This document shows, one piece after another, positions 36,695 through 47,800 of a stretch of DNA of 64,000 nt. This stretch comes from an uncultured Gammaproteobacteria bacterium (GTDB lineage Bacteria > Pseudomonadota > Gammaproteobacteria > Eutrophobiales > Eutrophobiaceae): positions 1-64,000 of the forward strand of contig CATOTD010000008.1 in NCBI GenBank assembly GCA_951812995.1. The letters run 5' to 3'. How positions within the stretch are numbered: position 1 is the first letter of the stretch; every line of letters starts with the position of its first letter. Both the position numbers and the translations under genes were made by a program. Below the pieces are notes generated by a model. It did not search any database and was not told the origin of the DNA. It worked only from the letters and a program-made list of their open reading frames with translations.

Positions 36695-37258
36695 CTAATT
36701 ACTGAATTTGCGTTGTAGCCATGCCAGCACTGCACGCTGATCTTCATCGTTGGCTCGCCGCACCTGACTGATCAACCATTTTCTATCTGGTGGCATAGTG
36801 ACAATATTCTTTGCACCTTGGTTGCACATGCGGCACAAGGCTCGCAAATTGCTTAATTCATCCAATCCACCTTCGCTTTTGGGCTTAATGTGTCCAACAT
36901 GCAAAACAGCTTTTCGGCCATCCACTCCAATTTCACCTGCTGCTACGCCACACATTTGGCAAGTAAATCCATTCCGATCCAGAGCTTGCGCTCTTAACTT
37001 TGCGCTGATATTTCGTTGCATTCTGATCGGTGGGCGGTCTGGCGGAAAATCGGTAAGACGATATTCATGCGAAGAGAGATCGCTGGCATCGTGATGTGAT
37101 TCAATCGGCCATCCATCTTCATCACGAAGTTCGCGCAATCGACGACCATACTGTCCCTGATTACCACTTGCCTCTCTGATTTGCTCAGTAGTGACGATTT
37201 TTCCGACATGGGCTAACAAAAACGCCTTAATTCCTTTTTTTCCCTTCAACTTAGACAT
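36695..37258 (-). CDS. HNH endonuclease, restriction partner
   Basis: 187 residues. The N-terminal part (about 1-80) reads GKIVTTEQIREASGNQGQYG and RRLRELRDEDGWPI, a helix-turn-helix-like region. The HNH domain follows: FTCQMCGVAAGE, LHVGHIKPKSEGGLDELSNL and RALCRMCNQGAKN, with two CxxC knuckles around the His-Asn core. Its start lies 13 bp inside the end of the C5-methyltransferase gene, so the two are coupled. This is the usual layout of a small type II R-M system with an HNH nuclease. The recognition sequence cannot be read. Confidence 0.88.
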   Translation of the reverse strand: MSKLKGKKGIKAFLLAHVGKIVTTEQIREASGNQGQYGRRLRELRDEDGWPIESHHDASDLSSHEYRLTDFPPDRPPIRMQRNISAKLRAQALDRNGFTCQMCGVAAGEIGVDGRKAVLHVGHIKPKSEGGLDELSNLRALCRMCNQGAKNIVTMPPDRKWLISQVRRANDEDQRAVLAWLQRKFSN

Positions 37259-38157
37259 TTGGCTAACGCCTTTCCAAGGACAACACTCAGATTAACAGTC
37301 AGGGCATTACCTATCTGACGACAGCGGTGTGTTTTAGCACCTGCAAATTTCCAATTTTCAGGGAAGGATTGAAGTTTTGCCAACATGCGGTCGGTTAATC
37401 TAGGCATCCCGTCAAAATTTGGTTGTGGTGCTTCATTCGCCACACCCAGCCCGTCAACACCCAATTTCGCCCATGCAGCACGGGCACGTGTGGGACCAAG
37501 GTCAGGCCCCCCATGTTTGCGAGAGCCGCCTACTAACGTGGGTGCTGGTTCGTTTGCTTGGCACGCCCATTTATCCACACCTGTCCATCCCCCCTCAGCC
37601 ATCAGGTTGTAGAGCGTCCTTCCGACCGTCGGCCCGACGTTTTTCGGTTTAGGCCAGACAAAATCGCCATCCAATGCGACAAGAAAAGCTCGCCTGCGAT
37701 GTTGTGATGCACCATACTGATAAGCATCCAATATATTCCAATAGACATCATAGCCCATTGCTTCCAATCTGGACTGAATGTTTGCTCGATATAAGCTGAA
37801 CTTATCTGCCATCAAGCCCTGCACATTTTCGACCAGAAGCGCACGCGGCTCAACAGTTTCAACTATATCCAGAAAGGCAGGAAACAAATCACGTTCATCA
37901 TCAGCACCTAACTGTTTACCAGCGACAGAAAAAGGAGGGCACGGCAACCCAGCAGCAACCACGTCAACACTGCGCCAATAGCCAGCATCAAATCGGCCTA
38001 TATCGGCCTCAATTACGTTCCAATAGGGTCGATTTGTTCTAAGTGTCGCGCATGAATGGGGGTCATTGTCTACAAGTGCCGCATGCTCAAAGCCTGCGGC
38101 CTCAAAACCGATAGCTTGTCCGCCAGCACCAGCACAAAGTTCCAAAACGGTAGGCAT
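37246..38157 (-). CDS. DNA (cytosine-5)-methyltransferase
   Basis: 303 residues. Motif I LELCAGAGGQAIGFEAAGF, motif IV AAGLPCPPFSVAG with the catalytic Cys, motif VI ALLVENVQG and motif VIII SQHRRRAFLVAL. A target-recognition stretch includes WACQANEPAPTLVGG. Motif IX is RLTDRMLAKLQSFPENW and motif X is QIGNALTVNLS. The complete set implies an active enzyme. It protects against the overlapping HNH nuclease. The pair lies between direct IS5-type copies A and B. Confidence 0.93.
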   Translation of the reverse strand: MPTVLELCAGAGGQAIGFEAAGFEHAALVDNDPHSCATLRTNRPYWNVIEADIGRFDAGYWRSVDVVAAGLPCPPFSVAGKQLGADDERDLFPAFLDIVETVEPRALLVENVQGLMADKFSLYRANIQSRLEAMGYDVYWNILDAYQYGASQHRRRAFLVALDGDFVWPKPKNVGPTVGRTLYNLMAEGGWTGVDKWACQANEPAPTLVGGSRKHGGPDLGPTRARAAWAKLGVDGLGVANEAPQPNFDGMPRLTDRMLAKLQSFPENWKFAGAKTHRCRQIGNALTVNLSVVLGKALAKCLS

Positions 38158-38537
38158 CTATTTAATCCTCGCTCTATTTATAAGATATTCGTCAAAAAGG
38201 CGCATGGGTAGGCAGGACGATCATAGTAAAAATTGTCAGGGAGCAGATGTGTGTCATGGTTGGCCTTATTGGTTTGCCGTGTTCGGGTTAGTATAAATGA
38301 TCGACCTTATTTAGCTCAAGAATAATGCCCTATAAAATGGCTTTTTTTGCCAAGGTGCGAATGGTTTTGTTTTGACTTTCCCTATCTCAACATTAGTCGC
38401 ATAAATCCATATTTAACAGTGTTTTATGGTTGGGTATTTATTGTGTGATTGATTGTTTCAGGTGTTGCAACGTTTGTCGTAACGGAAAGCCCTTAACCGA
38501 TCTGGTGTCGCCGTTGTTTGCGTTGATCTTAGTAGCT
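38158..38537. other. intergenic region upstream of the C5-methyltransferase
   Basis: About 380 bp with no gene. It should carry the promoter of the R-M pair (reading left) and ends at IS5-type copy B with flank AGCT at 38534-38537. No C-box-like controller site was recognised. Confidence 0.4.
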
Positions 38538-39836
38538 GGAAGCCTCTAAAAACCGTGCATTTTGTGGTACGATCTGATTCACTTGATGTGGGAGGATTTT
38601 GTTTATGCCCGCACCTGGATTGTTTGATTTGACGGATCATTTGGCGCGGCTTTCGGCGATGGGAGATCCGCTTGAGGTTTTGGAGCGGCACGTTGATTTC
38701 GAAGTGTTTCGCCCAGTTCTTGTTGAAGCGCTTGGCTATGGGGAACGTCCCAAAGGTGGTCGCCCACCCTATGATGCCGTTGTGATGTTCAAGGTGCTGG
38801 TCTTGGCCTCGATGCACAATCTGAGCGATGAGCGGATGGAGTTTCTCATTCGTGACCGTTTCAGTTGGCTACGGTTCCTGGGATTTCAAATCGGGGAGCC
38901 AACCCCCGACCAAAAAACGATCTGGCTTTTCAGAGAGAAGCTGACCTAGGCGGGTGTCTTCAAGGCCCTGTTTGCCGCGTTTGAAGCTCAGCTGTGCGCG
39001 CGGGGATACAAACCCACCGGCGGTCAGATTATGGATGCCACGTTGGTCTTTGCCCCGCGCCAGCGGATGACGAAAGAAGAGAAAGCGCGCGCCAAGGCAG
39101 GTGAGGCCGCATCTGACATCTGGCCCGATGATCTGTCCAAGGCAGCGCAGAAAGACACCGATGCGCGTTGGACGGTCAAGTATTCAAAGGCCAAGACGAC
39201 CAAGGAGGGTGAGGAGGATACTGGCCTTGTCGATATTTCGGTTCCGCACTTTGGGTACAAGAACCACGTGTCCATTGACCGCAAATGGCGCTTCATCCGG
39301 GGTGAGACTGGCACGAATGCGGCTCGCTACGACGGGCATGAACGCTCCTCGGTTCTGGACGAGACAAACAGATCGAAGGCGGTTTGGGCCGATACCGGGT
39401 ACCGCTCGGCCAGGAATGAGGCTTGGCTGAAGGCGCAAGGGTACCGCTCACATATCCATCGCAAGAAGCCACGCGGCAAACCCATGGCCAGGCATATTCG
39501 TCGGGGCAACGCGACACGCTCCGCCATCCGCGCCTGTGTTCGGCTACGAGAAAGGGCCCATGGCTCTGACCATCCGCTCAATCGGCCAAACCCGTGCGAA
39601 GGCCCGCATGACCATGGCCAACCTGAGCTACAACTTCCGCCGTCTGATTTTCCACGAGCGACGACAGGCCACAGCCTGACTCCGCCCAAATTCCGGAAAT
39701 ATCCGCCCTGGCAGACCCAAACAGCGCGACACAGCCTCAAATACCACCAATCTTGATCTTCACACCCGCTATGCGGGTGACAACGACTGGTGCTCGCGTC
39801 AAAATCCATCCAGAATCAGCGTTGTTCGAGGTCTCC
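38538..39836 (+). mobile_element. IS5-type element, 1299 bp, copy B (inactivated transposase)
   Basis: Same termini and length as copy A. Flanks are AGCT left and AACT right, the mirror of copy A (AACT left, AGCT right). The transposase starts at ATG 38605. It has the same amber codon as copy A near 38947 and the same C-terminal lesion after SAIRACV. Minor differences include R for S in ETNRSKAVW and M for V in GGQIMDA. Confidence 0.9.
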
Positions 39837-39840
39837 AACT

Positions 39841-40150
39841 TCCTGGTGTAGCTACCAGACCGGTCGTCTTTGCGCGTCTCAGTGCGTTCGTATCGATCAG
39901 CACCCACCAGCGCATCAGCCTCAGCGTCCAGAATCTGGTTAAGGGTGTCTTCCACAGTCTTCAGTACCACTTTGTTGAGATGGCTCTGCAGTGCCTGTTC
40001 ATCAATAGGGACTACGTTGTTCAAGTGCTTGCTTGTATCATCGCTCATGGCGACTCTTCTCCTGGTCAAATAAATGGTTATGTCACTTTTTATTTAACCA
40101 GATAAAGGGGAACCGCCTCTTCAAATTTGCGAAAGATAATTTACGTTATC
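39841..40150 (-). mobile_element. IS256-type element (type 2), 5' remnant
   Basis: Transposase start at 40048 (MSDDTSKHLNNVVPIDEQAL) through DAEADALVGADRYERTETRK to GSYTRK, where it is cut by IS5-type copy B. The terminal repeat with TTTGCGAAAGATAATTTACG ends at 40150. It is nearly identical to 52505-52814. Confidence 0.85.
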
Positions 40151-40482
40151 CTCGGCGTTGATATTATGTGCGGCAAGGCTTAGACACATCGCGGGGAGCT
40201 AGTGAGGAACGCGGAAATATCTGAACATGGATTTGCTCCAAGAGATGGATAAAGAAAAGGACTTTCAGATCGCGTAACAACCAGATTTAAGGGAAAGCCA
40301 AATCAGAAAGTGCGAAAGAAAATTGACACTTACCTTACTTTAGTGTTTTACAATGAGCGTCGACGACACCAATTACTGAACAAGCAGACACCAGGTTCGG
40401 TATACTGCCAGTACACAGACAAAGATGCCTGCATAATCGGGAAGGGGTTATAAGCGTTGTCCAGATTTTGGGAAACACTTTA
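40151..40482 (+). mobile_element. IS256 type 2 3' end and IS3-like scrap
   Basis: 40210-40277 reads the last codons of the type 2 transposase (YLNMDLLQEMDKEKDFQIA, stop). The right terminal repeat follows, with GTGCGAAAGAAAATTGACAC to about 40329. Next, 40331-40411 reads VFYNERRRHQLLNKQTPGSV, typical of the C-terminus of IS3-type OrfB proteins. The remaining 70 bp before IS5-type copy E hold nothing I recognise. Confidence 0.6.
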
Positions 40483-40486
40483 TTAT

Positions 40487-41665
40487 GGAACATCTGATTA
40501 ATTAAGGATTTTCAAGCAAGTGGGCATCACTGTGCTCGATAGTAGCGAGCATTGAACGTCTTGCTCATTACGCTCTTTCATTTCTCTTGTCCCGACCTAC
40601 TGGTTTTCAGCTATCGCCCCTATTCCAGGCGTACTAAGCCACTGATAGCCGTAATAATTGTTTCTTTGATAGCATAAGATTAATCAGGGCACAGTGGGCA
40701 AACAGGTGGTTCGCATTCTTGCCTGGCCCTTTGAATCTGACTTTGGTAAATCCATATTGTCGCTGCATGATATGAAAAACATGCTCAACCTTGGCACGGA
40801 CTTTGGATTTGTGCCGGTTTTTAGCCTTGTCCTGTTCGGTCAGTTTGCGGTGACGTGAGCCTTTGACCTGGGTGTAGTCTTTTACCTTGGGGTCATTATC
40901 CTTGAGTACGGATTGCTGACCCGCATAGGCACTATCTCCCCAAAGACGGGTCTCTTCTCCATGCAGTAGGTCTCCAAGTACCTGTGAGTCGTGGACATGG
41001 GCTGGTGTGGCAACAACAGAGTGTATCAGTTTGGTTTTGCTATCCACACCGATGTGTGCCTTCATGCCAAAGTACCATGGCTTGCCTTGTTTGGTCTGAT
41101 GCCTATCAGGGTCACGGGTGTTGCTTTTGTTCTTGGTGGCGGTAGGCGCATTGATGATGGTCGCATCAACAATAGTGCCTTTGGATACTTTCATGCCGTT
41201 TTCCTCCAGATAGACGGCAACAGCATCAAACAGGGCAACTCCGAGGTTGTTCTCCTCCAGCAGATGACGGAATTTACAGCGGGTGGTTGCATCTGGCACG
41301 GGTTCCTGACCTAAGTCTATCTGGGCAAAGCACCGCATGGCAGGTGTGTCATATAAAGCCGCTTCTGTGGCAGGATCAGATAAGGCAAACCAGTGTTGCA
41401 GGAAGTAGATTCTCAGCATGCGTTCCATGCCCACCGGACGGCGACCAGCAGGGGTTGGGGTAATGAGGCTCAATTACTGCAGTCAGCACTTTCCAGGGAA
41501 TGAGCTGATTCATCTCTTCGAGAAATATCTCTTTGCGTGTCTGCTTGCGGTATTTCTCGAATCCAGATACTGCCAGGCTTTTTTGTTGCATCTTTTCACC
41601 CTCCACTTAAAACATTGCGGTATTATCGCATATTATGGCAAATTATGGCATTAATCAGAGGTTTC
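40487..41665 (-). mobile_element. IS5-family element (second type), copy E
   Basis: 1179 bp. Inverted termini (GGAACATCTGATTAAT / GAAACCTCTGATTAAT) and a 4-bp target duplication TTAT at 40483-40486 and 41666-41669. It carries one transposase gene with a frameshift near its start. It lies 160 bp upstream of the giant adhesin gene. The same element occurs at 53095-54274 in the same orientation. Confidence 0.9.
40634..41594 (-). pseudogene. IS5-family transposase, copy E (N-terminal frameshift)
   Basis: The first ~45 residues (MQQKSLAVSGFEKYRKQTRK to IEPHYPN) are in one frame. The rest (PAGRRPVGMERMLRIYFLQH onward) continues one frame over, explained by one extra C in an ACCCCAACCCC tract. The DDE core is complete: VDATIINAPT, WGDSAYAGQQSVL and KVEHVFHIMQRQYGF. 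The downstream frame alone could give a 279-residue protein with all catalytic residues. Copy F has the same extra C. Confidence 0.8.
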
Positions 41666-41826
41666 TTATTTTTATTTGCTTTTTTTATTTTTCTAATTAT
41701 ATTTGGGCTGTTCACTAGTTAAAAGGGGTAGTGGCGATTTAAGTGTGTTGAAATCGTTTATTAAATTTTCCTATGCAGGATTATTAAAGTTGCTATTGTA
41801 ATTAAATATTAAGATGGGAGTTAGAT
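41666..41826 (+). promoter_or_regulatory. upstream region of the giant adhesin gene
   Basis: 160 AT-rich bases between IS5 copy E and the ATG at 41827. A GGGAG ribosome site lies 7 bases before the start. Any native promoter must lie here or be supplied by the IS. No specific -35/-10 pair is convincing. Confidence 0.4.
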
Positions 41827-44800
41827 ATGTCGAAATTAATCCAGATTGTCAATGACAATACGCCGATATTTACTTCGCCGACAACAAAGAGGATTGCGGA
41901 GAACACCGCTGCTGGTACCACCCTGTTCACGGTGACGGCAACCGATGCGGATACCGATGCAGTGCTGACCTATAAGATTAGCGGCGGTGCCGACCGCGCA
42001 CTGTTCGCTCTTGACAGCAACACGCAGGTGCTGAGCTTTATAGGGCCCGCACCCGACTTTGAGGCGGAGCGTAGCAACAAGTATGTAGTGGATGTGGAAG
42101 TCTCCGACGGCAAGTATACGGAGACCCAGAGAATCAAGATAACGGTCACGGATGTCAATGACAATGCACCGATATTTACTTCACCGACAACAAAGAACAT
42201 TGCGGAGAACACCGCTGCTGGTACCACCCTGCTCACGGTGACGGCAACCGATGCGGATACCGATGCAGTGCTGAACTATAGGATTAGCGGCGGTGCCGAC
42301 AGCGCACTGTTCAATCTTGACAGCGACACGCAGGTGCTGAGCTTTATAGGACCCGCACCCGACTTTGAGGCGGAGCGTAGCAACGATTATGTAGTGGATG
42401 TGGAAGTCTCCGACGGCAAGTATACGGAGACCCAGAGCATCACGATAGCGGTCACGGATGTCGCCAGGTCCATTGACAAAGGCAAGTATCTAAGTCTTGA
42501 CGGAAGAAATGATTATATGCAGGTTGCCGACCATGACGATTTGGATATTGATCCTGGCAAAAGTTTTACTTTTACCTTGTGGACAAGGTCTGAGCCTCCT
42601 TCTTCAGGTTCTTATGACTTTATTTTGGATAAAAGAGAGAGAAAGGCTGGCACTGGTTATGAAATTTTTAGCGACAGCGACGGAAAGTATGTGCTCGGTC
42701 TGGAAGCTCCAGTTAATCGTAGTTTCGGAACTGCTTACAACCGTAGTGCTGCGCTTGACGGTGACTGGCACCATATTGCATTTGTAGTAGATCGTAGTGC
42801 CAAAACGTCCAGTATTTATATTGATGGCAAACTATTACGTAGCAAACAAAGAGACGCTATAGAAACAGCAGATTTTTCTAATGCTACTGACTTGCTTATT
42901 GGTGGTGGCAGAGGTCGATACCTTGAGGGCGATATTGACGAAATCAGAATTTTCTCCAAAGCGATGACAGCCGCAGAACTCCGTGTAGATATGGAGACTA
43001 GCTTAACTGGTAGTGAAAAGAGTCTATTGGCGGCATGGAACTTTGAGAATGTGAATGGAAATTCCGTTACTGATATCTCTGGTAATGGACATAATGCCAC
43101 ATTAGTAAATGGCGCAACCATTAATAATGCCAACCACAATGCACCGATATTTACTTCACCGACAACAAAGAACATTGCGGAGAATACCGTTGCTGGTACC
43201 ACCCTGCTCACGGTGAAGGCAACCGATGCGGATGCTGGTGCGGTGCTGACCTATAAGATTAGCGGCGGTGCCGACCGCGCACTGTTCAATCTTGACAGCG
43301 ACACGCAGGTGCTGAGCTTTATAGGGCCCGCACCCGACTTTGAGGCGGAGCGTAGCAACGATTATGTAGTGGACGTGGAAGTCTCCGACGGCAAGTATAC
43401 GGAGACCCAGAGCATCACGATAGCGGTCACGGATGTCAATGACAATATGCCGATATTTACTTCACCGACAACAAAGAACATTGCGGAGAATACCGCTGCT
43501 GGTACCACCCTGCTCACGGTGACGGCAACCGATGCGGATACCGATGCAGTGCTGAACTATAGGATTAGCGGCGGCGCCGACAGCACACTGTTCAATCTTG
43601 ACAGCAACACGCAGGTGCTGAGCTTTATAGGGCCCGCACCCGACTTTGAGGCGGAGCGTAGCAACAAGTATGTAGTGGACGTGGAAGTCTCCGACGGCAA
43701 GTATACGGAGACCCAGAGCATCACGATAGCGGTCACGGATGTCAATGACAATATGCCGATATTTACTTCACCGACAACAAAGAACATTGCGGAGAATACC
43801 GCTGCTGGTACCACCCTGCTCACGGTGACGGCAACCGATGCGGATACCGATGCAGTGCTGAACTATAGGATTAGCGGCGGTGCCGACAGCGCACTGTTCA
43901 ATCTTGACAGCGACACGCAGGTGCTGAGCTTTATAGGACCCGCACCCGACTTTGAGGCGGAGCGTAGCAACAAGTATGTAGTGGACGTGGAAGTCTCCGA
44001 CGGCAAGTATACGGAGACCCAGAGCATCAAGATAGCGGTCACGGATGTCAATGACAATGCACCGATATTTACTTCACCGACAACAAAGAACATTGCGGAG
44101 AACACCGTTGCTGGTACCACCCTGCTCACGGTGAAGGCAACCGATGCGGATGCTGGTGCGGTGCTGACCTATAAGATTAGCGGCGGTGCCGACAGCGCAC
44201 TGTTCAATCTTGACAGCGACACGCAGGTGCTGAGCTTTATAGGGCCCGCACCCGACTTTGAGGCGGAGCGTAGCAACAAGTATGTAGTGGACGTGGAAGT
44301 CTCCGACGGCGCACATACGGAAACCCAGAGAATCAAGATAACGGTCACGGATGTCAATGACAATGCACCGATATTTACTTCGCCGACAACAAAGAGGATT
44401 GCGGAGAACACCGTTGCTGGTACCACCCTGCTCACGGTGACGGCAACCGATGCGGATACCGATGCAGTGCTGACCTATAAGATTAGCGGCGGTGCCGACC
44501 GCGCACTGTTCGCTCTTGACAGCAACACGCAGGTGCTGAGCTTTATAGGGCCCGCACCCGACTTTGAGGCGGAGCGTAGCAACAAGTATGTAGTGGATGT
44601 GGAAGTCTCCGACGGCGCACATACGGAAACCCAGAGAATCAAGATAACGGTCACGGATGTCAATGACAATGCACCGATATTTACTTCGCCGACAACAAAG
44701 AGGATTGCGGAGAACACCGTTGCTGGTACCACCCTGCTCACGGTGACGGCAACCGATGCGGATACCGATGCAGTGCTGACCTATAAGATTAGCGGCGGTG

Positions 44801-47800
44801 CCGACCGCGCACTGTTCGCTCTTGACAGCAACACGCAGGTGCTGAGCTTTATAGGGCCCGCACCCGACTTTGAGGCGGAGCGTAGCAACGATTATGTAGT
44901 GAAAGTGAGAGTCTCCGACGGCGCACATACGGAGACCCAGAGCATCAAGATAACGGTCACGGATGTCAATGACAATATGCCGATATTTACTTCACCGACA
45001 ACAAAGAACATTGCGGAGAACACCGCTGCTGGTACCACCCTGCTCACGGTGAAGGCAACCGATGCGGATGCTGGTGCGGTGCTGACCTATAAAATTAGCG
45101 GCGGTGCCGACCGCGCACTGTTCGCTCTTGACAGCAACACGCAGGTGCTGAGCTTTATAGGGCCCGCACCCGACTTGGGACGTAGCAACGAGTATGTAGT
45201 GGACGTGGAAGTCTCCGACGGCAAGTATACGGAGACCCAGAGCATCACGATAACGGTCGTGGATACTGCACCCAATGGCAAGTATCTACGTCTTGACGGA
45301 ATAGATGATCATATGCAGGTTCTCGACCATGACGATTTGGATATTGATCCTGGTAAAAGTTTTACTCTTGCCTTGTGGATAAGGGCTGAGCCTCCAGCTT
45401 CTTATGACTTTATTTTGGATAAAAGAGAGGGAAAGGCTGGCACTGGTTATGAAACTTTTGCCAACAGTGCCGGAAAGTATGGGCTCAATCTGGTAACTCC
45501 AACTAATCGTAATTTCGGAACTGATTACAGTCGTAGTGTTGCGCTTGACGGTGACTGGCACCATATTGCATTTGTAGTAGATCGTAGCACCAAAACGTCC
45601 AGTATTTATATTGATGGCAAACCAGTAGGCAGCAGTTCAATAGGGACAGCAGATTTTTCTAATGCTACTGACTTGCTTATTGGTGGTGGCAGAGGTCGAT
45701 ACCTTGAGGGCGATATTGACGAAATCAGAATTTTCTCCAAAGCGATGACAGCGGCAGAACTCCGTGTAGATATGGAGACTGGCTTAACTGGTAATGAAGC
45801 GGACCTATTGGCGGCATGGGACTTTGAGAATGTGAGTAGAGGTTCCGTTACTGATATCTCTGGTAATGGACATAATGGTAGATTAGTAAATGGCGCAACC
45901 ATTGTAGATTCAACGATCGTGGATACTGCACCCAATGGCAAGTATCTACGTCTTGACGGAATAGATGATCATATGCAGGTTCTCGACCATGCCGATTTGG
46001 ATATTGATCCTGGCAAAAGTTTTACTCTTGCCTTGTGGATAAGGGCTGAGTCTCCAGCTTCTTATGACTTTATTTTGGATAAAAGAGAGGGATCGAATGG
46101 CACTGGTTATGAAATTGGTTTTAACAGCGAAGGAAAGTATTTGGTCAATCTGGAAGCCCCACCTAATCGTAATTTCGGAACTGCTTTCAGTCGTAGTGTT
46201 GCGCTTGACGGTGACTGGCACCATATTGCATTTGTAGTAGATCGTAGTACCAAAACGGTCACTATTTATATTGATGGCAAACCAGTAGGTAGCAGATCAA
46301 TAGAAACAGCAGATTTTTCTAATGCTAGTGACTTGTTTATTGGTACTGGCAGAGGTGCATACTTCATGGAGGGCGATATTGACGAAATCAGGATTTTCTC
46401 CAAAGCGATGACAGCGGCAGAACTCCGTGTAGATATGGAGACTAGCTTAACTGGTAATGAAAAGAGTCTATTGGCGGCATGGGACTTTGAGGACGTGGAT
46501 GGCAATTCAGTTACTGATATCTCTGGTAATGGACATAATGGTAGATTAGTAAATGGCGCAACCATTGTAAATTACAAACCAGCAGCAATGATATTCTCAT
46601 CTGTAGAACTTGCACCACAAATAACCACGTCTGTCGCTCGTGGAAATAAAGATGAACGTGTTATTTTGGTAAATGTTAGAACGGCTGGAGAGTTAAGTGC
46701 TTTAGATATCAACGAACTGCAAATTACGCTGGCAGGGACGGAACCGGCTAATATCGATACCATCAATGTGTATTATACAGGTAGAAGTTCGGCACTAGAT
46801 ACGACCACCTTATTTGGTACAGCATCACCATCAACAGGCATCATAACAATAAACGGTTCACAAACCTTACGAGGTGGTAATAATTATTTCTGGGTTACTT
46901 ACAACATCAGTGATTCCGCTACAGAAGGTGAGTTTATAGATGCCACAGTCGAATCGGTTACTGTTGATGGGAGTCCCGAAACACCTGTTTTTAATGAGGC
47001 AACAGGTTCTCGCCTAATCTTATTAGAACACAATAGCTTATGGAGAGCCGGGGATGATGGAGCACAATGGTATAGAATACCGGCGCTTACCACTGCCCTT
47101 GACGGAAGCCTGATAGCGGTTGTAGACAAACGTTATGTTAAGGGGCTAGATATTGCAGATAACGTAGATATTGATATTGTGGCAAAGCGTAGTACTGATG
47201 GCGGGAAAACCTGGTCCGAGGCGGTAACATTAGCAGATTTTGGTGCTAGAGAAGGTGCCTCTGACCCACTCATCATCACCGATAAAATCACGGGTGATAT
47301 ATTGGTACTTTACCTTGCATATAATGGCGTAAGATACTCTGAACCTTCTAATAGGGCACGAACTTACGTAAGTAGAAGTAAGGACAATGGTGCAACGTGG
47401 TTGGCTCCGGTAGAAATCACAAATGATATTTACCCTGATGGATGGCATCTTGTCTGGGCAACGTCTGGTAGCTTTAGCCAAACCAGAGATGGCAGAATGA
47501 TGGCTGTGGTAGCGGCTAGACAAGAAGCAGGTGGTTTTGCCACACTAACCAATCATCTGATCTACAGCGATGACGGGGGATACACTTGGGACATTTATAC
47601 AGGCAGTCCCAATACTAGGCTTGGGTATGGCGATGAGTCCAAGGTAATCGAATTGGATAACGGCCACCTGTATATGAACCTGAGGGATCAAAAGAAGGCG
47701 GGTAACTATAGACGTATTTCTTATTCTGATGATGGTGGGCAAAGCTGGACAGAATCTGCTCAGGAGTTGGAATTGCCCGATCCTAGGCATAACGCCGACC

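Noticed and set aside
36380..36718. Plus-strand open frame of 112 residues opposite the ankyrin fragment
   Set aside because: It is the antisense shadow of the ankyrin repeats, whose reading is on the minus strand.
44074..44928. Antisense open frames of about 88 to 284 residues across the cadherin repeats
   Set aside because: They recur with the same period as the repeats and mirror the sense coding; they are shadows.
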